From CAYSIX01 sp964431205 (GTDB lineage: Bacteria; Planctomycetota; Phycisphaerae; Phycisphaerales; Phycisphaeraceae), in the NCBI GenBank assembly GCA_964431205.1, contig CAYSIX010000096.1:1-14368 (forward strand): a stretch of 14,368 nt of DNA, in the 5' to 3' direction. Below, piece after piece: positions 6,957 through 14,220 of this stretch. The position numbers were made by a program, and so were the translations under genes. Positions within the stretch are counted from its first letter, which is position 1. Every line of letters begins with the position of its first letter. The notes below the pieces were generated by a model, which saw nothing but the letters and a program-made list of their open reading frames with translations, did not search any database and was not told where the DNA came from.

Positions 6957-8273
6957 TCAGCGACGACGCAGTGCCGCCAGCCCGGTCAACACCAGGATCG
7001 TCAACGCGCCGGGCTCGGGGACGTTCTGACCGGTCGCGTTCAACCCGGTGCCGAAGCGTGCCTGCCAGATGCCCAGGTCAAAGGCATCGACGTCGCCGTC
7101 GCCGTCGCCGTCACCGTCGGAGAACAGCGCCCCGTCGGTGTCGGTTGTGTTGAACGGGTCCCACTCCGGATCATCGGGGCGGACGAAGCCCGGCTCGGGC
7201 GTGATGCCGAACCCGGACTGCCAGATGCCCAGATCAAACGCGTCCACGTCGCCGTCACGGTCGAAGTCGCCCGGAACGATCACGTCGGTGTCACCGTCGA
7301 AGGGCACGCCCTCCTCGATCGGGAAGTGGCGGACGTTGAGCTGAATGGGGCCCGCCTGGTCACCCCCCGAAGGCAGGTACTCGAACGGCGCCAGAGGGTC
7401 TTCGATCAGAGGCAGGCCGCACTCCACGGGGAACACATCGAAATTGCAGTGGATGGGGTTCATCGCCATCTCGTTGCGAGCCGTGTCGCCGTGGAACGTC
7501 GTGCCGCTGGCGGTGATGGCGATGTAGTAGTCACCCTCGGGCAGGGCGTCGTACTGATCCCAGCGGGCGCCGGGGCCGTAGCGGGCGCGGTCGCCGTTGC
7601 GCCAGCCCTGTCCGTTGCGGGCGTCTTCGAGCGAGGTTTCCCACACCTCGTACTCGTTCTTGGGGCTGTAGTCCTGGCCGCCCGGGCTGATGAACGGCTC
7701 GGGATCGTTCGGGTCAGCATCCCAGTGCGGGTTGCGCGGCGCATCGGGCGTGAAGGTGATCTCCGCCAGGCCCTGCGTCTGAACGTCCTTGGGAAACGCG
7801 ACCCACTGCTGCGTGGTCGTGTTGAAGAACGGTTCGTAGCGCGTGTCGGAGAACGTCGGCCACATCGGGATGGGGTCGCCCGCGTCGTCCCTGGTGCCCT
7901 CGCTGAGGCCCATCAGCTCACCGTCGGTGTCAAAGACAGCGATCATGCCCTGATTGCGCGTGCCCAGGACGATGCCCGAGCCGGAGCTGCCGAAGCTGGA
8001 GCCGAACAGGTCGAAGACGGCGTGGCTCTGGCCGTCCGAGGTGTACTTGAACCAGATCACCTCCTGGCGGATCGGGTCGCCGAACTCATCGACGCCGATG
8101 ACTTTTTTCAGCTCTTTGGTAAATGTCTGAGTGTTGCCGTGGTCCACCCCGATCATCTCGGGCTCGAGGTCGGTCGAGGGATTGAAGACCGAAGGCGTGG
8201 CAAAACCGGCGGCGGTGCCGGCGGCCAAGCCATAGACCCCCACGAACGCCAACAAACATCGGGGTGCGATCAT
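6957..8273 (-). CDS. Dockerin-like, PEP-CTERM exported protein (copy A)
   Basis: 438 residues. The signal peptide is about 1-24 (LLAFVGVYGLAAGTAAG). Residues 70-125 (VIWFKYTSDG, VFDLFGSSFGSSGSG, IAVFDTDGEL) and 238-260 (WDQYDALPEGDYYIAIT) form a beta-sandwich of the pre-peptidase C-terminal/DVUA0089 kind. Two dockerin-like Ca-binding repeats follow, each carrying DGDVDAFDLGIWQ (340-352 and 392-404). The tail is VPEP (418-421), a hydrophobic helix, then LRRR, a PEP-CTERM sorting signal processed by an exosortase not seen here. The likely destination is the outer envelope or matrix. The start at 8273 is fixed by GGAGG eight bases upstream; a longer frame to 8405 overlaps the putative promoter. 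It is paralogous to the 13874-12357 gene and divergent from a pseudopilin. Confidence 0.88.
   Translation of the reverse strand: MIAPRCLLAFVGVYGLAAGTAAGFATPSVFNPSTDLEPEMIGVDHGNTQTFTKELKKVIGVDEFGDPIRQEVIWFKYTSDGQSHAVFDLFGSSFGSSGSGIVLGTRNQGMIAVFDTDGELMGLSEGTRDDAGDPIPMWPTFSDTRYEPFFNTTTQQWVAFPKDVQTQGLAEITFTPDAPRNPHWDADPNDPEPFISPGGQDYSPKNEYEVWETSLEDARNGQGWRNGDRARYGPGARWDQYDALPEGDYYIAITASGTTFHGDTARNEMAMNPIHCNFDVFPVECGLPLIEDPLAPFEYLPSGGDQAGPIQLNVRHFPIEEGVPFDGDTDVIVPGDFDRDGDVDAFDLGIWQSGFGITPEPGFVRPDDPEWDPFNTTDTDGALFSDGDGDGDGDVDAFDLGIWQARFGTGLNATGQNVPEPGALTILVLTGLAALRRR
7062..7100. repeat. 39-bp dockerin-coding DNA repeat, copy 1
   Basis: First of four near-identical 39-bp segments encoding DGDVDAFDLGIWQ on the minus strand. 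It differs from copy 3 (12510-12548) at three positions. It sits in the second dockerin loop of PEP-CTERM protein A. Confidence 0.8.
7218..7256. repeat. 39-bp dockerin-coding DNA repeat, copy 2
   Basis: Encodes the first dockerin loop of PEP-CTERM protein A. It differs from copy 3 at three positions and is in direct orientation with the other copies. Confidence 0.8.
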
Positions 8274-8281
8274 CCAACTGT

Positions 8282-8286
8282 CCTCC
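8282..8286 (-). promoter_or_regulatory. Ribosome binding site for PEP-CTERM protein A
   Basis: GGAGG on the minus strand lies eight bases before ATG 8273. It overlaps another in-frame ATG at 8288, which therefore cannot use it, so 8273 is the better start. Confidence 0.75.
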
Positions 8287-8372
8287 ATGGCACGAAACGG
8301 GCACCGCCACGCGTGCCTCCCGTGACGCACACGGTCGGGGGCCTCTACCACGCGACCAGCCCATTGAATCCC

Positions 8373-8405
8373 TCTATATGTACCCGCTGACGGGGGATGA
8401 ATCAA
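8373..8405 (-). promoter_or_regulatory. Candidate promoter for PEP-CTERM protein A
   Basis: Minus strand TTGATT (8405-8400) is followed after 17 bases by TACATA (8382-8377), overlapping TATAGA (8378-8373). The element sits about 100 bases before the start codon in the 288-base divergent spacer. The match is partial, so this is tentative. Confidence 0.42.
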
Positions 8406-8561
8406 GAGATTCTGCCTGTTTTCCGCGCGGGGGTCTCAAACCCATGCCCAAATCGCCACACTATTAGCTAAATTGATTGGAATCGTGGCCTCGACTTTGT
8501 TAGCCTGTTGTCTTCGCCATTGGAGCCGCATATCGAATTGTCCATACGGAACCGCCGAACC

Positions 8562-9413
<852 letters not shown>

Positions 9414-9452
9414 CGGCCGCACCGCGATTCAACCGCCGTTGTTATGCCGGGT

Positions 9453-9476
9453 GCCACGGTCGCTTGCGGCCGTGCC
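9453..9476. repeat. Imperfect inverted repeat (REP-like hairpin)
   Basis: An 11-position stem (left arm 9453-9463, right arm 9466-9476) with one C-C mismatch and one G-T pair folds around a CTTG-type tip. It lies 40 bases after the pseudopilin stop. A tandem duplication of AAGCAAGCG follows at 9499-9516. There is no T-run, so a terminator is not supported. It may be one copy of a dispersed genomic palindrome. Confidence 0.5.
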
Positions 9477-9578
9477 AGGGCTGTAGACACACGCTGTCAA
9501 GCAAGCGAAGCAAGCGGGTCGACCGGTGGCGCAGCCGCATAACCCTGCAGATCGCCGCGTCCACGCATTCGATGGCGT

Positions 9579-9599
9579 CCGCGAGGCGTTGCCTCGCGG
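9579..9599. repeat. Perfect 9-bp inverted repeat between convergent genes
   Basis: CCGCGAGGC and GCCTCGCGG flank a three-base loop. The hairpin lies 36 bases past the FG-GAP gene stop and 166 bases past the pseudopilin stop. No T-run follows on either strand; it could still act as an mRNA 3' end stabiliser or weak terminator. Confidence 0.5.
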
Positions 9600-9634
9600 C
9601 TTCAAGCTGGGGCGCGCTATCACCGGGCGTCCGG

Positions 9635-11524
9635 TCATCGTCGTCGACGCATCAGCGGGCAGGCCAGGACCGCCAACGTGCTCAGCGTCGTCGGCTCCGG
9701 CACGGTCACGTGCGAGCTCAGCGCCGCCGCGTCGGTCCCCATCGCGGTGCTCACCGCCTCCACGAAACCCGCGATGTCCAGGTTGTCCACTAGGCCGTCG
9801 CCGTTGGCGTCGGCGGCGAAGAAGTTGCCGTAGGCGTGGTGGTCGAGGAAGTAGCGCTCGTCGCGGTTGCCGGCCAGAGCGGAGATGAACAGGTCCAGGT
9901 CGTCGAGGTTGATCTGACCGTCGCGGTTCAGGTCGCCGATGGTGGCCGGCTCGCGCACGAGCAGCTCGGTGTTGGCGGCGACGTCCGTCAGGACCTGGAG
10001 CTTGCCGCTGGGCCAGAGGATCTCGATCCGATCGACGGTGTCGCGGTTGCCGAGGCCGAAGTGGGCGGTCATCTCGTTGTGGGCCAGGAAGTTCGACCCG
10101 CCGTCGATCTCGCGGAGCATGATCTGTTCGGGATCGTCGAGGTCGGGGATGACGGTGATGCGGGCGCCGATGCCGTCGCGGTTGGAGTCGGTGCCCAGCG
10201 TGGCGATGCGAAGCCAGGCCGCGTCGTTGCCGCCGTCGTTGCGGTAGAGAATGGGCTCGTCGGCGTGATTGACTACGAAGACGTCGAGGTCGCCGTCGTT
10301 GTCGTAGTCGAGGGTGAGCAGGCCGCGGCCGAGGAGGGTGTCGGTGATGCCCATGTCGGCGCTGACGTCGGTGAACCGGCCGTCGCCGTCGTTTCGCCAC
10401 AGGGTGGTCGGGTCGTTGATGTGGTCGTCGCCCCAGCCGTTGGTGGCGATCAGGTCGAGGTCGCCGTCGTGGTCGTAGTCGAAGAAGGTCGTGCCCCATC
10501 CCCAGCCGGCATCGCGGACGCCGGCGTGGTCGGTCACGTCCTCGAACGTGCGGTCGCCGAGGTTGCGGTAGAGGCGGTTGCCGGTGTCCTGCAGAGGATC
10601 GACGGCGCCCGGGACCGCCTTGATGGCGGTGATGAACCAGTCGAGCCGGCCGTCGCCGTCGAAATCGCCGACGGTCGAGCCCATGCCGTTCTCGTCGGTG
10701 CCGACGTTGGCCGGGATCGTGCCGTCGGTGAAGGTGTTGTCGCCGTTGTTCCAGAAGAGCTGGCTGGTCAGGAAGTCGGAGGCGAAGACGACGTCGGTGT
10801 GGCCGTCGGCGTCGAGGTCGGTGAATCGCGGTGAAAAGCGGAAGCTGGACTCGGTGCGGTGGACGTTCAGGCCGGTGGCGACGGTGACGTCGGAGAAGGT
10901 GCCGACGCCGGCGTGGGCACGGTTGCGCAGCAGGCGGGACGTGCTCAGCTGGGCGAAGTTGCCCCAGTCGCTGGTGAGGATGTCGAGGAAGCCGTCGCGG
11001 TCGTAATCCCCGAACGCGACACCCTGGCCGAAGCGCCGCTGGTTGTTGGCAACGGCGGCGTTGCGTTGCAGGCCCTGCTCGAGGAAGGTGCCATCGCCCT
11101 GGTTGGCGTAGAGGTAGAAGCGGTAGTCGTCGCCGGCGGTGACGTAGAGGTCGAGGTCGCCGTCGTTGTCGATGTCGCCCCAGGCGGCGCCGTTGGTCTT
11201 CAGCGGCGCGGTGAAGCCGGCCGCGGCCGAGACGTCCTCGAAGGTGCCGTCGCCGCGGTTGCGGTAGAGGATGTCGGGCGCGCCCAGGCGGGTGACGAAC
11301 AGGTCGGTCCAGCCGTCGCCGTCGTAGTCGCCGGCCGCCGCGCCGCCGGTCATGTACAGCTCGCCGCCGGCGGGCGCAAAGGCCTGAACGTGATCGATGC
11401 CGGCATCGGCCGTGACGTCGGTGAAGGTGACGGCCAAGGCCGGGCCCGCCGCGAACAACAGTGCGCCGAAGGCTAGCGGCGGGCACAGCGGCCCGACCGC
11501 GGGGACCGTCTTGGATCGCGACAT
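9635..11524 (-). CDS. FG-GAP/UnbV repeat protein with dockerin and PEP-CTERM tail
   Basis: 629 residues. A signal peptide (about 1-31, ending AAGPALA) precedes seven FG-GAP/VCBS Ca-binding loops at 66-75, 117-126, 173-182, 236-245, 287-296, 349-358 and 406-415, for example DYDGDGWTDL and DIDNDGDLDL, predicting a seven-bladed beta-propeller. An ASPIC/UnbV domain follows at about 437-522 (NRDGIGARITV, HFGLGNRDTVDRIEILWPSG), so it belongs to the CRTAC1-like group. Two dockerin-like loops lie at about 530-550 and 571-592. The tail is VPEP (608-611), a hydrophobic stretch and RRRR, a PEP-CTERM anchor. The start at 11524 is set by GGAG seven bases upstream. A terminator-like hairpin stands only 20 bases before the start. 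The role is probably surface adhesion or polysaccharide binding; the ligand is unknown. Confidence 0.93.
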   Translation of the reverse strand: MSRSKTVPAVGPLCPPLAFGALLFAAGPALAVTFTDVTADAGIDHVQAFAPAGGELYMTGGAAAGDYDGDGWTDLFVTRLGAPDILYRNRGDGTFEDVSAAAGFTAPLKTNGAAWGDIDNDGDLDLYVTAGDDYRFYLYANQGDGTFLEQGLQRNAAVANNQRRFGQGVAFGDYDRDGFLDILTSDWGNFAQLSTSRLLRNRAHAGVGTFSDVTVATGLNVHRTESSFRFSPRFTDLDADGHTDVVFASDFLTSQLFWNNGDNTFTDGTIPANVGTDENGMGSTVGDFDGDGRLDWFITAIKAVPGAVDPLQDTGNRLYRNLGDRTFEDVTDHAGVRDAGWGWGTTFFDYDHDGDLDLIATNGWGDDHINDPTTLWRNDGDGRFTDVSADMGITDTLLGRGLLTLDYDNDGDLDVFVVNHADEPILYRNDGGNDAAWLRIATLGTDSNRDGIGARITVIPDLDDPEQIMLREIDGGSNFLAHNEMTAHFGLGNRDTVDRIEILWPSGKLQVLTDVAANTELLVREPATIGDLNRDGQINLDDLDLFISALAGNRDERYFLDHHAYGNFFAADANGDGLVDNLDIAGFVEAVSTAMGTDAAALSSHVTVPEPTTLSTLAVLACPLMRRRR

Positions 11525-11531
11525 GGGCAGT

Positions 11532-11535
11532 CTCC
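11532..11535 (-). promoter_or_regulatory. Ribosome binding site for the FG-GAP gene
   Basis: GGAG on the minus strand lies seven bases before ATG 11524. It sits immediately after the T-run of the upstream terminator-like hairpin and argues against the 82-residue N-terminal extension possible in the open frame. Confidence 0.7.
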
Positions 11536-11544
11536 GGGACACAG

Positions 11545-11570
11545 AAAAAGAGGAGGTCGTTCGACCTCCC
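11545..11570 (-). terminator. Rho-independent terminator or attenuator after the small PEP-CTERM gene
   Basis: On the minus strand a 7-8 bp stem (GGAGGTCG/CGACCTCC, arms 11552-11559 and 11562-11569) is followed by C and then TTTTT (11549-11545). It lies 38 bases past the stop of the 241-residue PEP-CTERM gene and 20 bases before the FG-GAP start. It probably lowers, rather than abolishes, transcription into that gene. Confidence 0.75.
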
Positions 11571-11607
11571 CTTGAACAGGCGATTGGGTCAAGTCGAACC
11601 CGTCGTG

Positions 11608-12333
11608 TCAGGCCGTGCGGCGACGCAGCGCCGCCAGCGCGCCCAGACCGAACAGGGCGATCGAACCGGGCTCGGGGAGCACGGCACGCACGCCGGTCAG
11701 CGAGACCGTCGAGCCGGGACGGGTGAAGTTGCCCGGGCCGACCAGGTTCGGGTCGTTGTTCAGCTCCCACGCCACGAAGGGGTCGTCGGCCAGGACCAGG
11801 TCCGCCAGCGCGTTGGGCGCCACGGGGGTCGAGCCGTTGAAGGTGAACAGGTCTTCACCGGCGGCGTTGCGCGGGTTGCTGCCGTCTGCGCCCAGGCCGA
11901 GGAAATACGTCCCCGCCTTGTTCACCCACGAGCTGTCGATCGTGCCGCCCACGACGCCGGCCATGGCCATGCCGTCCTTGTCGAACAGCACCAGCGAGTG
12001 CGCCCCGGTGACCGACGCCGAGAAGATGTTCGGGTTGACGATGTTGATCTCGTACACGTCCGCGTCGTTGGTCCACAGTCGCGGCTCGATCGTGTCAATG
12101 ACGTCGAAGTTGGGCAGACTGGTCGGCTCGGAGCCGGCGATCGTCCGCTCGAAGACGTCAAAGACGTAGCTGAAGCCGCCCGGTGCCGCGCCGTTGTCCT
12201 CGGCCGGGGTGACACCCGCCGGCGGCGTCGTGATGCCCGCCTGCTCGAAGTACGGTGCCGCCGACGCACCCGACGCGATGCCGAGACTGACCGCGACGGC
12301 CGTCCCGGCGACTCTCCACGTTCCCTTGCACAT
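11608..12333 (-). CDS. PEP-CTERM exported protein, PPC/DVUA0089-like
   Basis: 241 residues. The signal peptide is about 1-26 (VAGTAVAVSLGIASGASA). The body is a single beta-sandwich domain: DADVYEINIVNPNIFSASV at 90-108, then LVLFDKDGMAMA and AGTYFLGLGADGSN, the pattern of pre-peptidase C-terminal/DVUA0089-type domains. The tail is LPEP (219-222), a helix rich in Gly/Ala/Leu, and LRRR, a typical PEP-CTERM sorting signal. It has no dockerin repeats, unlike its neighbours. The start at 12333 is chosen because GGAGG lies eight bases upstream; an ATG at 12339 is only two bases from it. The start codon is 23 bases past the stop of the upstream PEP-CTERM gene, suggesting an operon, and a terminator follows. 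Function beyond surface display is unknown. Confidence 0.87.
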   Translation of the reverse strand: MCKGTWRVAGTAVAVSLGIASGASAAPYFEQAGITTPPAGVTPAEDNGAAPGGFSYVFDVFERTIAGSEPTSLPNFDVIDTIEPRLWTNDADVYEINIVNPNIFSASVTGAHSLVLFDKDGMAMAGVVGGTIDSSWVNKAGTYFLGLGADGSNPRNAAGEDLFTFNGSTPVAPNALADLVLADDPFVAWELNNDPNLVGPGNFTRPGSTVSLTGVRAVLPEPGSIALFGLGALAALRRRTA

Positions 12334-12341
12334 AGACATTT

Positions 12342-12346
12342 CCTCC
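12342..12346 (-). promoter_or_regulatory. Ribosome binding site choosing between two nearby ATGs
   Basis: GGAGG on the minus strand is eight bases from ATG 12333 and only two from ATG 12339, so initiation at 12333 is favoured. Confidence 0.72.
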
Positions 12347-12356
12347 CACTCAGTGG

Positions 12357-13874
12357 TCAATCCACAGACCATGTTGACAGGGTGGCGTCGCCCCTCCGTT
12401 GGGTCGAGCGCTTCTTCCCTTGGTAACAGCTTATCACGGCCCCGGTCAGAATCAAGACAAAAGTGCCCGGCTCGGGGACGGCCGCCGCCGCACCCGTCCC
12501 GAAGTTGGTCTGCCAGATGCCCAGGTCGAAGGCGTCCACGTCGCCGTCGCCATCGGCGTCGCCCTGGCCGTAGCTGGCGTCGCCCGTGGCCCCGAAGCCG
12601 GTCTGCCAGGTGCCCAGGTCGAACGCGTCCACGTCGCCGTCCAGGTCGAAGTCACCCGGAGCCGTGCCCAGCACGTTGACGATCAGCATGTGGCGATCGG
12701 CCCGGTCGATGCGGAAGTTGCCGGTCAGGTCCAGCGTGTGCTCCTGAGCGGTCAGGCCCAGCTCACCGCGGAAGTCGCCCTCGTTGTCGAAGGCCGACTC
12801 CGGCACGCCGGGCACTGTGTTGGCCGCCAGGGCCCGGGCCTCGGCGCTGAGCAGGTCGATGTCATCGACGGTGACCTGCTGATCGCCGTTGAGGTCGCCG
12901 GCGACGCGGACGTTCAGGACTGTCAGGCCCGAGTGCGGGTGGAAGCTGGTGAACCCGAAGGGGTTTTCCTCGTCGGTGCCGGGGTTGCCCTCGTCCACGG
13001 GGTTGAAGGCGTTGCTGTTGCAGGAGGGGTTGGGCCGCTCCATGTCGGGCCCGTGGCCGGCGAAGCGGGCGTTGCCTGTGACGGCGATGAAGTACTCGCC
13101 CGGCTCGAGCATGGGAAACTGATCCCAGTCGGCGTCGGGGTCGTGGTTGGGGTGATCGGGGTCGTGCTGCGGGTGTGATTCTGGGTTTTTCAGGAAAGCG
13201 ACCTGGCTGACGCCGCGGGTGTTGGTCCGCCAGCGCCAGTGATCGACGAAGTTGGCGCCGCTGGTGCCGGGATCGTCGATATGGCACGTGGCCAGGAAGT
13301 GGCCGGTGACCGGGACCTCGGTGGGGTCGTCCGGCTGGTTGAGCGGATCGGAGAGGCCCGGGCCGGGCGGGTCGGCGTCGGGGTCGATGGCCATGCCGGC
13401 GGAGAGGACGGCCGGGTCGATCGGCTCGTTGGTTTCGTTGGCGCGGTTGATCGAGGAGCGGACGTTGTCCTGCTTGAGCACGAGCCGGCCCTGGCCGTCG
13501 TAGATGGCCAGTTCGGTGCCGGGGTTGAAGCCGAGGACGAAACCGCCACCGCTGCTGCCGTTGTTGGTGCCGAAGGTATCGAAGATCAGGCCCGTGTCGG
13601 GCGTGTTCTGATCGACGGTGAACTTGTACCAGACGAGCGAGGCGACCGTGCCGGAGATGCCGCTGGTCGCGGTCATCTGGTGCTGGTAGCTGTTGCCGGG
13701 GGTGACGGGGCCGAGGTAGGCCTCGACGTTGCTGTCGCCGAAGTCGGGGCTCTGCAGGATCGCGCCGACGCCGTTGCGATCGGGGCGATTGTCCACGGCC
13801 AGGGCCGTGGTGGGAGCGACGAGGATGGTCGCGGCGAGGGCGGCGTGATTGGCGGTGCGGCGATGTCGCGCCAT
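12357..13874 (-). CDS. Dockerin-like, PEP-CTERM exported protein (copy B)
   Basis: 505 residues. The signal peptide is about 1-26 (AALAATILVAPTTALA). The beta-sandwich core matches copy A: VWYKFTVD (81-88), LIFDTFGTNNGSSGGG (96-111), LAIYDGQGRLVL (122-133) and WDQFPMLEPGEYFIAVT (250-266). Dockerin-like loops follow at about 326-346 and 382-403, then two copies of DGDVDAFDLG-WQ (about 412-424 and 443-455). VPEP is at 466-469 with a hydrophobic helix. The C-terminus is unusual: after GKKR the chain runs on for 16 residues (STQRRGDATLSTWSVD) instead of stopping at the arginines. The start at 13874 has GGGAG seven bases upstream; the longer frame to 13964 runs into the promoter. It is divergent from a second pseudopilin and probably co-transcribed with the following PEP-CTERM gene. 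Confidence 0.88.
   Translation of the reverse strand: MARHRRTANHAALAATILVAPTTALAVDNRPDRNGVGAILQSPDFGDSNVEAYLGPVTPGNSYQHQMTATSGISGTVASLVWYKFTVDQNTPDTGLIFDTFGTNNGSSGGGFVLGFNPGTELAIYDGQGRLVLKQDNVRSSINRANETNEPIDPAVLSAGMAIDPDADPPGPGLSDPLNQPDDPTEVPVTGHFLATCHIDDPGTSGANFVDHWRWRTNTRGVSQVAFLKNPESHPQHDPDHPNHDPDADWDQFPMLEPGEYFIAVTGNARFAGHGPDMERPNPSCNSNAFNPVDEGNPGTDEENPFGFTSFHPHSGLTVLNVRVAGDLNGDQQVTVDDIDLLSAEARALAANTVPGVPESAFDNEGDFRGELGLTAQEHTLDLTGNFRIDRADRHMLIVNVLGTAPGDFDLDGDVDAFDLGTWQTGFGATGDASYGQGDADGDGDVDAFDLGIWQTNFGTGAAAAVPEPGTFVLILTGAVISCYQGKKRSTQRRGDATLSTWSVD
12510..12548. repeat. 39-bp dockerin-coding DNA repeat, copy 3
   Basis: Encodes the last dockerin loop of PEP-CTERM protein B. It differs from copy 4, in the same gene, at only two positions. 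Confidence 0.8.
12603..12641. repeat. 39-bp dockerin-coding DNA repeat, copy 4
   Basis: Encodes the penultimate dockerin loop of PEP-CTERM protein B. Same orientation as copies 1-3; the nearest copy in protein A is about 5.3 kb away. Confidence 0.8.
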
Positions 13875-13881
13875 GCAGATT

Positions 13882-13886
13882 CTCCC
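13882..13886 (-). promoter_or_regulatory. Ribosome binding site for PEP-CTERM protein B
   Basis: GGGAG on the minus strand, seven bases before ATG 13874, fixes the start directly before the signal peptide. Confidence 0.75.
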
Positions 13887-13935
13887 GTGACCTCCACCCG
13901 GATAGAAGCCCGTTCTCCAGCCGGAGCAGCTCGTC

Positions 13936-13964
13936 AGGATAGAGGGCAGACGGGGAGATTGCAA
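13936..13964 (-). promoter_or_regulatory. Candidate promoter for PEP-CTERM protein B
   Basis: Minus strand TTGCAA (13964-13959), 17-base spacer, TATCCT (13941-13936). The predicted start near 13929 gives a leader of about 55 bases. It would drive copy B and the small PEP-CTERM gene, with partial read-through into the FG-GAP gene. Confidence 0.52.
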
Positions 13965-14118
13965 TGCCTAAAAACAGAGCGGATTAGAAATTTTCATGTG
14001 TACAAGAAAAAGGCGTCGATGGGGTCATTATAGGTAAGTAAAGTCTGATTATGTGTTTATGAATGTGGGTGAGCAGGAATCCGAGTCGCCACGCCGTCGA
14101 AAACTTCCGGAACCGGGC
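13965..14118. other. AT-rich divergent spacer between PEP-CTERM B and second pseudopilin
   Basis: This is the middle of the 346-base gene-free stretch 13875-14220. It is markedly richer in A and T than the surrounding genes, especially 13970-14065, and contains a perfect TATAAT on the minus strand (14032-14027) with no good -35 partner. No ORF with coding character, RNA gene or clear hairpin was seen. It most likely holds regulatory sites for the two divergent genes. Confidence 0.45.
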
Positions 14119-14148
14119 TTGCATCCGGTGAGGTCGCGGCGGTAGGAT
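14119..14148 (+). promoter_or_regulatory. Candidate promoter for second pseudopilin
   Basis: TTGCAT (14119-14124), 18-base spacer, TAGGAT (14143-14148), about 70 bases before the start codon. The -35 box shares TTGCA with the divergent promoter for PEP-CTERM protein B. The match is only partial. Confidence 0.33.
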
Positions 14149-14220
14149 GGCCCGATCGTTTGACTTTAGGGCTGGTCGGTCGAGCCGCGCAGTCACCCTT
14201 TGGGGGGAGCGTTGATCCGA

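Noticed and set aside
4528..7029. An 833-codon plus-strand open frame opposite the glycosidase-like gene
   Set aside because: Arg/Gln-rich antisense shadow without a recognisable domain. The minus frame has a signal peptide and coherent beta-domain patterns.
6834..8390. A 518-codon plus-strand open frame opposite PEP-CTERM protein A
   Set aside because: Val/Ala/Gly/Arg-rich shadow. The minus frame has a ribosome binding site, signal peptide, dockerin loops and sorting tail.
9442..9640. Minus-strand open stretch after the FG-GAP stop, reading like a helical peptide (LEAARQRLADAIECVDAAI)
   Set aside because: No start codon with a ribosome binding site near its 5' end, it begins right after a TGA, and it covers both hairpins. 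Coding function cannot be supported; it might be a remnant.
10260..11340. Short GTCGTC/GTCGCC-rich periodic pattern resembling a tandem or CRISPR-like array
   Set aside because: The periodicity is the coding of DxDxDG loops in the FG-GAP propeller. Units are not identical and spacing follows protein blades, not repeat-spacer units.
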